Shown here: positions 1 to 8,803 of the stretch, in pieces
Layout of the letters: every line of letters starts with the position of its first letter
Position numbering within the stretch: position 1 is the stretch's first letter
Source of the DNA: Diadema setosum
Taxonomy: Eukaryota; Echinodermata; Echinoidea; Diadematoida; Diadematidae
Assembly: GCA_033980235.1 (NCBI GenBank)
Contig: CM067059.1
Span: 10,909,100-10,973,099 of the forward strand
DNA: 64,000 bases
Reading direction: 5' to 3'
The notes under the pieces: model-generated
Told to the model about the DNA's origin: nothing
Seen by the model: only the letters and a program-made list of their open reading frames with translations
Database searches by the model: none
Translations under genes and position numbers: made by a program

Positions 1-89
1 CTTGTGTTCCGGTCTGTCGATGAAAACATCTTGACCACAATGGGAACTATCCTCTTCTGGTACTGATCACCTTCAAGTAACTTTCCCAG
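1..89 (-). CDS. SCYL1: SCYL1 exon 8, cut by the window edge
   Basis: Acceptor TTTCAG at 91-90 is followed by [19 protein letters not shown] and then [11 protein letters not shown], matching the human GKFLSAEEYQQKIIPVVV / KMFSSTDR stretch. The exon continues beyond position 1, so its donor is not seen. Confidence 0.93.
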   Translation of the reverse strand, partial: MGKLLEGDQYQKRIVPIVVKMFSSTDRNT

Positions 90-2453
90 CTGAAACAAAC
101 AAACAATGAAACAAGCATATATGATTAAAATCAAGATACAAGGCATTACAATATGCAGCTCTGACAAGGAATTTTAACAAGCTCACAAAAACAGAGTTTA
201 GCAGGACAATCTGAAATGGTATTGCTGAAAACAAGCGAGCAAAGAAACAAATCTCTGCATAAACATCTTCAAAATTCTGGCATATAATGATTGCATCCGC
301 AAATTTTTCAAGTTGAATGCACAAAATATATAATTGTATATCATGTGCCTTAACTCATATTGTATCATTCCAAAGCACAAAACCACTGGATTTGCTTTAA
401 TACTTTGTTATCTGTAAAATAGGTCAATCGAGGAGTCTCTGAACTGACTTGAATGCAATGACATTGAAATTGTATGGTGAGAACTGTGACCTCCTCTTAA
501 TGTTTGTTATCTGTAGATCATACAAGCAGGGTAGAAAGGGTTTGAGAGATCCGACACCAGCTTTTGCAATCAATAAAATTTGCAAAAACAGTCGCAGGAA
601 CATTAGATACTGCGTACAGCATCTAGCATATTTTTTTCATTTGTGAATCTGCACTGCCCAATCTTCCAACTAACATTGTATGTGATCAGGATAAGCACTG
701 TGCACCATGCTGTGCAAATACAGAACACAGAAAAAAGAAAACTAGATAGGGGCTGCTTCTACAAACAAGAGATGTTAATTTCACAAATTCATGAAACGAG
801 TCAACTGACATTTGTGAACTTCCCATGACAAAACTGCAATGTGCACCATTTCCTTCTTACCATGTCTTATTTTATCGTTGTGGTTCTCAGTTCAGATTTA
901 GAGTTCAAGTACATGGGACATTCTCCTCGAATTGTTCTTAATACACGACATATACATTATATTTTATGAAGGGAGGGTCATTTTACCTTGAGGAGAGGGG
1001 TCAAGACGGCCGAGCCAGCGTTGCCAAATTCAAAGGCCTGGAGGAGGAGTGGTAGAATCCTGTGCTTACAGAACTCCTCTGGGAAGTCGCTGATGATGTT
1101 ACTCAGACCGCCGAGGAATTCATTCTTTTCCGCCTGGTCTTTTATCTGCAGCAATTGGGGGAATAAGAAAAATATAGAACTTTAAAATAATATGTGTTTT
1201 GAATCTTGCTGTATTTCCCATGTGACAAATGGTAGTAGATGAAATTAGTCAGGTTACAAAACTTGTAAAATGCTGCTCTGATCACATTTGAATGTCATAT
1301 CTACCATGCTAGGATTGACTTAAAAATATGAAATAACAGTCTTGAAAAGCATAAGAGAAAACTATGATAAAGTGTAAAACAATTAACATAATGCTGATGC
1401 TGATGATATATCAAATAACATAAGCAATCATAATTACATAATGATAATTGGATAATAATAAGAAGTTATTATAATGGATATTATGTGCATCACACGATAA
1501 ATATAAAATCTGTGCAAGAAATACAGGATTTATTACAACTACATCAACTGAAAATGTTTACACAACTGACCAAGTCTGAGAGTTGGGAAGAACTAGTTCA
1601 GACAATACTAGAAGAGACATTGCATGAAGTGAGAAATAAACTCCTGAAGATAATCTAGAACAGGATTTTTCCACTGCATCTACTGATAGACTTGGAAAAA
1701 GTACTCAAGTGGCTTTCATTTTTTTTTCAGTCCAACAAACCAACGAACTGACATAACATAGTACACCAGGGGGGTGTTTCAAAAAGCTGTTCGTAAAGTT
1801 ACGAATGACTTACGAGTGACTGGTGATCAGTTCTTGTGCTGAATTATTGAAATTCTGATAAGTATAGCACATCACAACTGATCACCAGTCGCTCGTAAGT
1901 TGTTCGTAAGTTTACAAACAGCTTTACGAAACAGGGCCCCGGCAGGGAGTAATGAAATCTTACCTGAATTTCTTCCAGAAAGAGGTTGGTATCGACGAAA
2001 CTGTTCTTGAGAAAGCCCCCAGGGCTCCGACACGACTCGATGAACTTTGCTGGGTTGGGTCTGGACAGTGGATTGGCTCCCACCAGTTCGCAGTAGTTTG
2101 GCACCAATGATTTCGGAATCTTCAAATTGGCAATAACAGATATATCATCTTCAGCTTAAGCCCTGCCAGTCTGGGGGCACATCAATTATCACAAAGGGAG
2201 TGCACATATTTACTTTGAAGTGCTTATCACACACAGACATTTGATACGTTTAGTCCTGGTTGTTGAAGCTGACATGTGTGTCATTTCTTTTCACCATATT
2301 AAACAGTACTGCATTTAAACTCTTAATAACTACTGCAGATTGTCAACATCAAACTAAAATAAACTTCATACTGATTGGATCCAACTTGATTTGACCTTTA
2401 TTGTCCTTTCAAGGAAATTCACTTTCAGCTGGTTTACAGAATCGCTTTACACA

Positions 2454-2512
<59 letters not shown>

Positions 2513-2532
2513 ACACACACACACACACACAC

Positions 2533-2601
<69 letters not shown>

Positions 2602-5600
2602 AAACATGCAAGTATTCTGTATGGCCAAACTGCAAAGAGATTTATGATAATAAAATATTCCATTTTAGAAAAGGTGTTCTGAAGAACAGAATCCTTCATT
2701 GGTATAATCAAGGTGTTTGAACAAGTGCTTCTAGTTGTATACATGTATGTGTGTGCATGTGTGTGTGTGTGTGTTCTTGTGAAGTTTAAATTACAGCAGA
2801 AATCGTGAACTCACTTTGCCCAAGGCTTTGAGAGACGATGTTCTTGGCAGTGGGCCATTGAAGACCTCCCAGATCAAGCACCCCAGACCCCACATGTCTG
2901 CAGCCCTGCAAAGAGATACAAACAGCATAGTGACATAAAACAGCTCACTCAATTTGCTGAAGGGACTACAATGAGAAAACTGCAATGTGAGAGTACATGC
3001 CTTACATTTTAGGAGGCATATGGTAGGTTTACTCATGCATAATCAAGCCAGAATACCATTAAATGGGCATGATTTTCTTTCTCTCTCTCTCTCTCTCTCT
3101 CTCTGTCTTTTTTTTTTTTCCTTGTTGGTGTGATTGTCACTTTGAGTGGGTTGTAATTCTCCAAGTATTTGAACCCCTTGCATCATGCATTGCACTGCCC
3201 TGACATACATGAAATATTCAAGGTTCAAGAGTTCAACCCTTATGCTACATTTACACCATGTTCCTGGCGGCCGCGGCAGCCCTGTTTGCCCGAAACATAG
3301 TGTGCCGTGAGTAGACAAGAAAGTCTCCTGTGTTTTCCCCTCCATAACGTAGTCTTGTTCGTTCCAGTCCTCGCTTCGGTGAACATCTAGCTATCAGATG
3401 CCATTCTTACAGCGTCTAGTTAGGTTAGACTACACAATATTTTCCGTTGCATCCCAGTATGGACTGCCTCCAAGTTTTGTTACCAGTACAGCCCATTGCA
3501 TGCTGTCATGCCTTGTTGTGTTCATCCAGTTTTCTTATGGCCTACAAGGTTTCTCATTAGCACCAGGACTGTCATGGTAAATTTTTTGCCTGCTTAAAAA
3601 TCTGACACAGCATCAATGGCAATCACAGCCTGTCACATTTGCCCATCCTGTCCCCATCGTTGTCTCATGTCCATCCTGTTTTGTTCACAGTGGACTGAAA
3701 TATGATGTCATGGCCACTGGGAACATGGTGTAAATGCAGCATTATCCATATGGTAGTAAATGCATAAGTAATACAGGAAACACAATGCATGTCTTAAAAA
3801 TCACACTTTACATCAAAATCTCATACCATGGACATGTTTTCTTCCTCGTTCGGGCATCGGTCATTTCGGGTGGGTTGTATTTCTCTAGGGACCTCATCCC
3901 CTTATCGGGTATTGCACTGCCCTCCCCCTCAGCAGGAGTTATGTAATCCACCACCCCCAGCTTCCACTCGCCGCCTGGCGACACAAACACGCAGCTCAGG
4001 TTGACGTTGTTGTGCTTCAGTTTGCAATCATTGTGAAGGAAGCTCAGCCCTTTCTGCAACAGACAGAGAAGAACAGAGATACAGACAGACACAGAGACAA
4101 GCAGGACATAAATATCTTCATCATTACTGCTTGAGATTGAAGAAACATTGAATAAGACATTTAAAGGGGAAAAAAAGGCATTTAATAGATATGAAAGGTA
4201 AACTGGCAGTTCCCCTAAAGATATGATATATATATGGGCCGTGACGCGAGAAAAGGGCCCTTAGGGCATTAAATACCGAAAATGAGTTTTCACCACCACA
4301 TTGTGGAAGGAACTCTGACGTATTTAGATATACAAACCTTTTTCTGAAATTCCAATCCTAAATGACCCCATTACGACATTCAAAACAGCATGTTTTGTCC
4401 AAATATTGTCACTTTTTGATGCGTCTATGCATGTGCGCGCGGTTAGCTAGTTGATCTTTTTTTGCGTGTATTGCTTTGTCAAACTTCTGCGCCGTTTTCT
4501 GGCGTTTGCGCGCAGCGGTGCTAAGGGCCCTCTTCTCGCGTCACGGCCCATATATATAAATATATATATACATATAGAATCTAGATAGATAGATAGATGG
4601 ATAGATAGATATATACATATATATAGTTACCCATAATATAATCAGTGGCTTCCTACAAGTGAATAAATCTATTACAATATTTCAACATAACTGAATTCAC
4701 TAATCACTCTATGTGGGGAGTAAATTTTTTTTAAAAAGCTGATGTTTTGTTATGAATATGTGATGTGAGATGTTGACACACTTTGTTACTGGTATTGTGG
4801 AGTAAAAAAAAACAAATAAACAAACACGAAATTAGAGATAAATGCAATAAAATGCATGTCACTTACAAAACTTCCCTTAAAACAAATATGTCAAAGAAAG
4901 ATTAAACCAAATTATTCAGCATTTACAGTGTAACAGCTTTCAAGCACGCTCTAATTGTTGCATACAAGTACCCACCACAATTTGATGCAGTCCCCATGAA
5001 ATGGTTTGCTCTGTGGGGGACTTAGTTTTAAGGTACTGTTCCAGGGGAGTCACTTCTTCTGTTACCATGTAGATCACATTTTCAGTCTAAAAGAAAAGAG
5101 AAAAACAAATAATTTGTCATAATTTCATTAGAAATACTTGCTAGAAACATACATACATAATTAATTGTGACATCATAGAGAATATATCACACAGCAAGAG
5201 AAAATAAAGAAAGATTCCTATGAATAGCAACAGTTATCACATTTGTGTATCTCCACTAACAAACTCCTCTTAACCAACCTGAAGAAAATACCAGTATTCT
5301 TATTAAAAAAAAGTCTATTTCTATAATGTGTAAAGAAATATCATTCAGATTTAGAAATGAGTAAACATGTAAAAGTATTTTCTATAGGTTTTTTTTTTTT
5401 TTTTTAATAACCAATGATAGGCGAGTATTATTTCGCTTCTGATTTTGAAGATTAACAATAGATTTACTATGCAGAATAGAAGTCACATTTACCTCTAAAC
5501 CATCTACATAAAGCAGCACATTCGGATGTCGAAGGGTCTTTAATCTCTTGTGAGCACTTTTGGCACCTTGGACGACCGATTCTGAATGGCTCTTGATGTC

Positions 5601-8600
5601 CAGTATGAAGATTGAAACCACTTGACCGTTTGCCTGTGGTAAAAAGAAGATCAAAAACAAGTTCGGAAAATCAATCTCTTTTAGACCAAGCAAATCTAAA
5701 ATAGTTACATTCACATACAAAATATGTTTTGAGTCTGTCTGATAAGGAAATATGGAAAGATACACAGAGCAGGATTTGAGCTTTTGGTGTTGTTCCACAG
5801 GTTCTTTATTCCAACATTCTGCTTGGATTTATAAAAAAAAAAGGAATAGAGGCATTATATGTCTGTTAATGCATGATGCAATGTGCTGTGGTACAAAAGT
5901 GTTTACCATCCAGTATCTGTCAAATATATGGAAAGCCATAGCACCTAGATAAAGGTCAGCATCTGGAAACAGTGTGTGCACAGAAGAGGAAGTCTAAGTG
6001 TTATCAGAGGAAGGGAAAGTGGCGACATCACAGCTAGGCAATAGAAACTTTCAGGTGGATCTAGATCTAATTATAGCAAAGTCAACAAACTTCTGCTTAA
6101 CCCATTGAGGACGAGCTGATTTTACTATAACACACATTTTGCACGGACCCCTGCCCAAGTATACTCAGGAATAGTCTTTAATGGGTTAAGATGCTGACGT
6201 AGAAGACAGACGGGTCACTGCTTACCACAGTCATGTAATGTTGGCTCCTGTTGGATTTTGTTTGTTTTAACCTGTTCCTTACAGAAACCTGGTATACCAG
6301 GTTCCCAAAATGTAGACAAGAGTGCCCGCATTTGTGGCTTAAATTCATGTTTACTTGTGCTATGCTGCCCAGAAAATGGCTTTGATAGAAAGATTAGTTT
6401 CCTCATCAATATCTTTCTTTCTGTATGAAAACTGCATGTGTCACAGTATCATTTGCCTTTTTCCAGTGTATCGTGCGCTTGTTTCGTGATAAAACTTGTA
6501 TGAAGAATAATGATAAATGATCAAAGGCTGAGGTCAGAAGTGTTTGTTTTGGGTTTTGTTTTTTTTTTAATTTCACTGACCCCATTCAGGTGCCTCTTTT
6601 GTGTGTGACAGAGTTTGTGAGCCCGTAAGGGCACAGTCTATTCATACCTCGCACCCAACTGATATTTTCATTGTTCAGTGGCACATGCAGTTGACCTTGA
6701 AAAGGGGATACATGTACCACTTGACTGCTTTTACACAGGCGGATTACCAACCTGTCTGTTCTCAGATAACCTGGCTGCAAAAAAAGAAAAAGGAAAAAAA
6801 AAAAAGAATCTTGTTTGGGGGCATTTAAGGCTCTCAGAGAATTGCGAGAGGAACAGGTTAACTTCAAGCACAACAATGAACTGACAGAACTGCTTGTTGA
6901 TAATTCATCTCCTTCAGGAGGTGACAGTTTGAAAACATTCTCCTATTTTATGTCACCTACGAAAGATATCAATGATTGGCCTGGTTCACTAAACATCTTT
7001 GAACAATGCTCTTGAAATTAATGCTTTTAACTCACTAACTGTCTGAGCATAACATAAATATGAATCAAAGGGTGAGGTACATGTACCTCACTCTCCAATA
7101 TTACGTCAAATGCATGGTCCTAGATCAGCAAATTTAAACTTAAATAGTAATATTACCAATATCATCTCATAAATACAGTGCACTTACCAGCTGTTTGTAT
7201 TAATGTCAAAGATTTTGACAGAAATTTCATGGAAAAAGGCTCAGCTACCAGCTTGTTGACACGCTAACTACATGCTAAAAACATGGTGATAACTGATCAC
7301 CAGTGAATGCATTCATTAGCCAATAACATTAGATTAGCTTCTATGCTAGATCATCCCCCTACCAGGACAGAACCTTCGAATTCAGACTGCATAGCCAAAG
7401 GAGAGGAATTCCGTGAAGCCATCAGACATAGTCTGAGCTGAGCATATCTCGACAATAAATTTTACAGGCTGATATTTTGGTCTAAGTCCATCCATGCTGA
7501 CCATCTGAATTATTTATTTATAATGACAATGTCCGATCATATCTCTATCAGCTGGGCCTGGCTTGGTACTTAATCACCTGGTCAATTTAGTCTAATGTCA
7601 CTTGTCAGTCACATGACGCACTCCTTCTCCTCCTCCTCCTCCTTCCTGATCCTCTTTTTCTTCTTCGTCTTCTTCTTCTTCCATTAAAAGTGCAGTCTTC
7701 ATGCTTGAAGATAAACACACTGTTTTTGTGTGTGTGGGTACAGGTGTTGGCCACTTCACCACCACTACCAAATTAGCATAACTCTGCTCTTTGCGATGAA
7801 TGAATGAAGTAGGATCTTTTATTACACATGCATGAGTTGTGACTCTCTTACGTGTGTACACATGGAAACTCCACCGCCAGGGGCGGAGTGTTTTTTTGCC
7901 TCTTACAAGATGGGATGGTATGATTACACACAAAATATTATTATTGCCAAGTGAGACTCGGGAATTGAACCTGTGAGCCCTTTAGCTTTGGAACCACGCT
8001 ACCAACTGAGCCATACACTCATCGCCCACACTTTATTTATAAATGGCCATAAGTTTCTCACGGTTTGTATACTTTCGCTAAATTTTATATGAGGAGGATC
8101 AGGGGAAAACTTTGGGGGTTTTTTTCCTGTATGTAGAGGCTGTTAGATATCAGTAGAGTAGTGGATCCAGGGGAAGAGCTCACCATCCCCCCCCCCCTTT
8201 ATTCTTTCATTTTATTTTTGGTTAAAACAAAAGAAAAAAAGAAAAAGGAATGGGGCGCATGCGTGTGCCCCCCCCCCCCTTTAATTTTGTAATTGTAAAG
8301 GCGCCCCCACCCAACCCTTTGCGGAATTTCTGGATGCGCTGCGGATGCAAATTTTAGATCTATAGACTCTAGTTCTGTCAAGACTAACTGAATTTAAACT
8401 AATTTACTTAAGTTCTAGAAAACCTACGGCTACGCTACGCCTACGATGCATCGTGTTGTCAAACACAACGGAGTGGAGCACACAAAAAATACAATACATG
8501 GGACTGTAAAATTTGTAAAGAATCTAGCTGTCACCGACATCAATTGAACACGGTAATCCAAACCTTACCTTCTTCTTTCCCTGATGCAAACTCCATATTG

Positions 8601-8682
8601 TCTTGTCTTCTAGTCCTTCGATCTTTTCGCCAATTTCAAAGGGAAAATCCCTTGCTGGATCTCTCGAAAAGAACGACCACAT
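1..8682 (-). CDS. SCYL1: SCYL1 (N-terminal kinase-like protein), 5' eight exons, partial
   Basis: SCYL1 is a catalytically inactive kinase-like protein that binds COPI coat and acts in Golgi-to-ER traffic (family knowledge). Seen here: eight exons (8682-8569, 5633-5493, 5086-4976, 4053-3827, 2905-2815, 2119-1964, 1145-987, 89-1) join with matching phases into 362 codons plus 2 nt. The product aligns throughout with vertebrate SCYL1: the MW..FxRDPxRDFPFE start, [46 protein letters not shown] and KMFSSTDR. Pseudokinase signs: no glycine-rich loop, HRD replaced by H136-N137-N138, and DFG replaced by V156-V157-D158. The VAIK-type Lys (K52), PPE (183-185) and D201-M-W-G-L-G are kept. Residues from about 281 enter the HEAT region. 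Human SCYL1 is about 808 residues, so slightly under half is present; the rest lies beyond the left edge. The RDPxRDFPFE N-terminus favours SCYL1 over SCYL2 and SCYL3. Confidence 0.96.
90..986 (-). other. SCYL1: SCYL1 intron 7
   Basis: 897-base AT-rich GT-AG intron. I see no gene, clear transposon or long repeat in it. Confidence 0.85.
987..1145 (-). CDS. SCYL1: SCYL1 exon 7 (codons 281-333)
   Basis: Acceptor CTGCAG and donor GTAAAA; 53 codons, phase 0. The translation includes [20 protein letters not shown] and [15 protein letters not shown], the first HEAT-like helices of SCYL1 (human [24 protein letters not shown]). Confidence 0.95.
1146..1963 (-). other. SCYL1: SCYL1 intron 6
   Basis: 818-base intron. 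It holds the foldback element at 1769-1940, close to the donor of exon 6; the rest is unremarkable AT-rich sequence. Confidence 0.85.
1769..1940. mobile_element. Foldback MITE in SCYL1 intron 6
   Basis: The two halves are imperfect inverted copies: GGTGTTTCAAAAAGCTGTTC on the left mirrors CTGTTTCGTAAAGCTGTTTG on the complement of the right, and the arms continue through ACTTACGAGYGACTGGTGATC. The arms are about 65 bases around a 50-base centre. There is no coding capacity, as expected of a MITE. Superfamily not assigned. Confidence 0.8.
1964..2119 (-). CDS. SCYL1: SCYL1 exon 6 (codons 229-280)
   Basis: The acceptor ends TTGAAG and the donor is GTAAGA; 52 codons, phase 0. It encodes [17 protein letters not shown] and later [13 protein letters not shown], closing the kinase-like domain exactly as in vertebrate SCYL1. 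Confidence 0.96.
2120..2814 (-). other. SCYL1: SCYL1 intron 5
   Basis: 695-base intron dominated by a 150-base compound CA/TA microsatellite and a shorter TG tract near the donor at about 2750-2774. Nothing else recognised. Confidence 0.85.
2450..2599. repeat. (CA)n(TA)n compound microsatellite
   Basis: About 85 bases of CA repeat run directly into about 63 bases of AT repeat. It lies inside SCYL1 intron 5. Its open frames are purely repeat-derived and not coding. Confidence 0.97.
2815..2905 (-). CDS. SCYL1: SCYL1 exon 5 (codons 198-228)
   Basis: Acceptor TTTGCAG, then G completing Trp198, then [20 protein letters not shown], ending LKALGK at donor GTGAGT, phase 0. DMWGLG is kinase subdomain IX. 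The long CA/TA microsatellite of intron 5 begins about 215 bases downstream of the donor. Confidence 0.96.
3017..3203 (-). pseudogene. Decayed duplicate of the 3' end of SCYL1 exon 4 and its donor flank
   Basis: Four blocks occur in the same order here and at the real exon: CATATGGTAG (3017 / 3747), ATGGgCATG / ATGGaCATG (3063 / 3828), GTGGGTTGTA (3146 / 3870) and ATTGCACTGCCCT (3189 / 3911). The last two are 43 and 41 bases apart, so the copy has a 2-base indel that breaks the frame. A CT/T-rich tract (about 3076-3120) has also expanded inside it. A remnant of the donor junction remains around 3050-3065. It cannot be a functional alternative exon as read. Coding strand as SCYL1. Confidence 0.7.
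3076..3120. repeat. (TC)n and T-run
   Basis: A CT dinucleotide tract followed by a T homopolymer, inside the dead exon copy. Confidence 0.9.
3242..3742. mobile_element. Foldback MITE with TTTACACC-type ends, SCYL1 intron 4
   Basis: The left end ATGCTACATTTACACCATGT pairs with the complement of the right end (ATGCTGCATTTACACCATGT); 23 bases match with one difference. Length 501, no coding capacity. It sits between the dead exon copy and the live exon 4. The TTTACAC core resembles the ends of the elements at 55137 and 57419. Confidence 0.75.
3827..4053 (-). CDS. SCYL1: SCYL1 exon 4 (codons 123-197 plus 2 nt)
   Basis: Acceptor TTGCAG and donor GTATGA; the exon ends with TG of a split Trp198 codon. 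It carries the degenerate catalytic loop (LKHNNVN), the segment replacing DFG (KLGVVDY) and the PPE motif. The split Trp is completed by the first G of exon 5, giving W-AADMW where human has KWSADMW. A decayed copy of its 3' part lies in intron 4. Confidence 0.95.
4236..4549. mobile_element. Foldback MITE with GGGCCGTGACGCGAG ends
   Basis: 29-base terminal inverted repeats (4236-4264 and 4521-4549) with a single mismatch begin GGGCCGTGACGCGAGAA and end GGGCCCTTAG. The element is 314 bases, flanked on both sides by TATATA. The high identity of the CpG-rich ends suggests recent activity. Superfamily uncertain. Confidence 0.88.
4580..4618. repeat. (TAGA)n / TA microsatellite
   Basis: Short run of TAGA units with one TGGA variant, next to TA repeats. 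Confidence 0.85.
4976..5086 (-). CDS. SCYL1: SCYL1 exon 3 (codons 86-122)
   Basis: Acceptor TTTTAG and donor GTGGGT bound 37 codons starting [19 protein letters not shown] and ending ISWGLHQIV, phase 0. The reading was found by translating the minus strand between exons 2 and 4. It matches the SCYL1 hinge region ([16 protein letters not shown]). Confidence 0.94.
5087..5492 (-). other. SCYL1: SCYL1 intron 2
   Basis: 406-base AT-rich intron with a T run at about 5390-5405. Nothing else seen. Confidence 0.85.
5493..5633 (-). CDS. SCYL1: SCYL1 exon 2 (codons 39-85)
   Basis: Acceptor ACCACAG and donor GTAAAT bound 47 codons in phase 0. It encodes the kinase N-lobe, including SIFILDIK with the ATP-site-like Lys52, and [19 protein letters not shown], which is nearly the same as in human SCYL1. 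Confidence 0.95.
6097..6189. mobile_element. Small foldback repeat with TTAACCCATT ends
   Basis: Begins TTAACCCATTGAGGAC and ends with its imperfect complement (TTAATGGGTTAA). 93 bases, no coding capacity. The terminal TTAA may be a target duplication. Confidence 0.6.
7940..8030 (-). mobile_element. tRNA-derived SINE head (pol III promoter)
   Basis: On the minus strand an A box TGGCTCAGTTGG (8013-8002) and a B box GGTTCAATTCC (7971-7961) sit at tRNA-like spacing. The acceptor and T stems do not pair properly, so it is not a working tRNA. This pattern is typical of tRNA-derived SINEs. The 3' body probably continues down to about 7690, but I cannot fix its end. Confidence 0.7.
8569..8682 (-). 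CDS. SCYL1: SCYL1 exon 1 (codons 1-38)
   Basis: The ATG at 8682-8680 starts [16 protein letters not shown], matching the conserved SCYL1 N-terminus. An in-frame TGA at 8748-8746 lies 22 codons upstream, with only GTG and no ATG between, so the start is well fixed. The context has A at -3. The exon ends in GGKKK-type coding (AAG AAG AAG) followed by donor GTAAGG, phase 0. Confidence 0.95.
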
Positions 8683-8803
8683 CTTCGCTGTTGATCGCGA
8701 AAATTCCCACCGATCGAGGTCGAATCTTGTAAACACCACGTCACTTCATACAAATCATACGGAAGCTGCATACTGTATAGAACATACGCGTACGCAATAC
8801 TGA
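8683..8803 (-). promoter_or_regulatory. SCYL1 5'UTR and probable promoter
   Basis: CpG-containing sequence directly upstream of the SCYL1 ATG. On the minus strand it carries TGACGTGG at 8743-8736, a CRE/UPRE-like core. There is no clear TATA box. The transcription start cannot be placed from sequence alone. Confidence 0.5.

Larger units (their letters stand above)
2906..3826 (-). other. SCYL1: SCYL1 intron 4
   Basis: 921-base intron containing a decayed duplicate of exon 4 (about 3058-3203), a CT microsatellite inside that duplicate, and a foldback element at 3242-3742. Confidence 0.85.
4054..4975 (-). other. SCYL1: SCYL1 intron 3
   Basis: 922-base intron with the foldback element at 4236-4549 and flanking TA and TAGA simple repeats (to about 4625). 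Confidence 0.85.
5634..8568 (-). other. SCYL1: SCYL1 intron 1
   Basis: 2935-base first intron. It holds a small foldback repeat (6097-6189), a tRNA-derived SINE head (about 7940-8030), CTC/CTT-rich sequence (7620-7682) and two C homopolymers (8187-8197, 8268-8279). I see no further exon. Confidence 0.8.

Noticed and set aside
2391..2720. Overlapping Thr-His and Ile-Tyr repeat open frames
   Set aside because: Pure translation of the CA/TA microsatellite in SCYL1 intron 5.
7950..8022. Functional tRNA gene on the minus strand
   Set aside because: A and B boxes are good but the acceptor and T stems do not pair; better explained as a SINE head.
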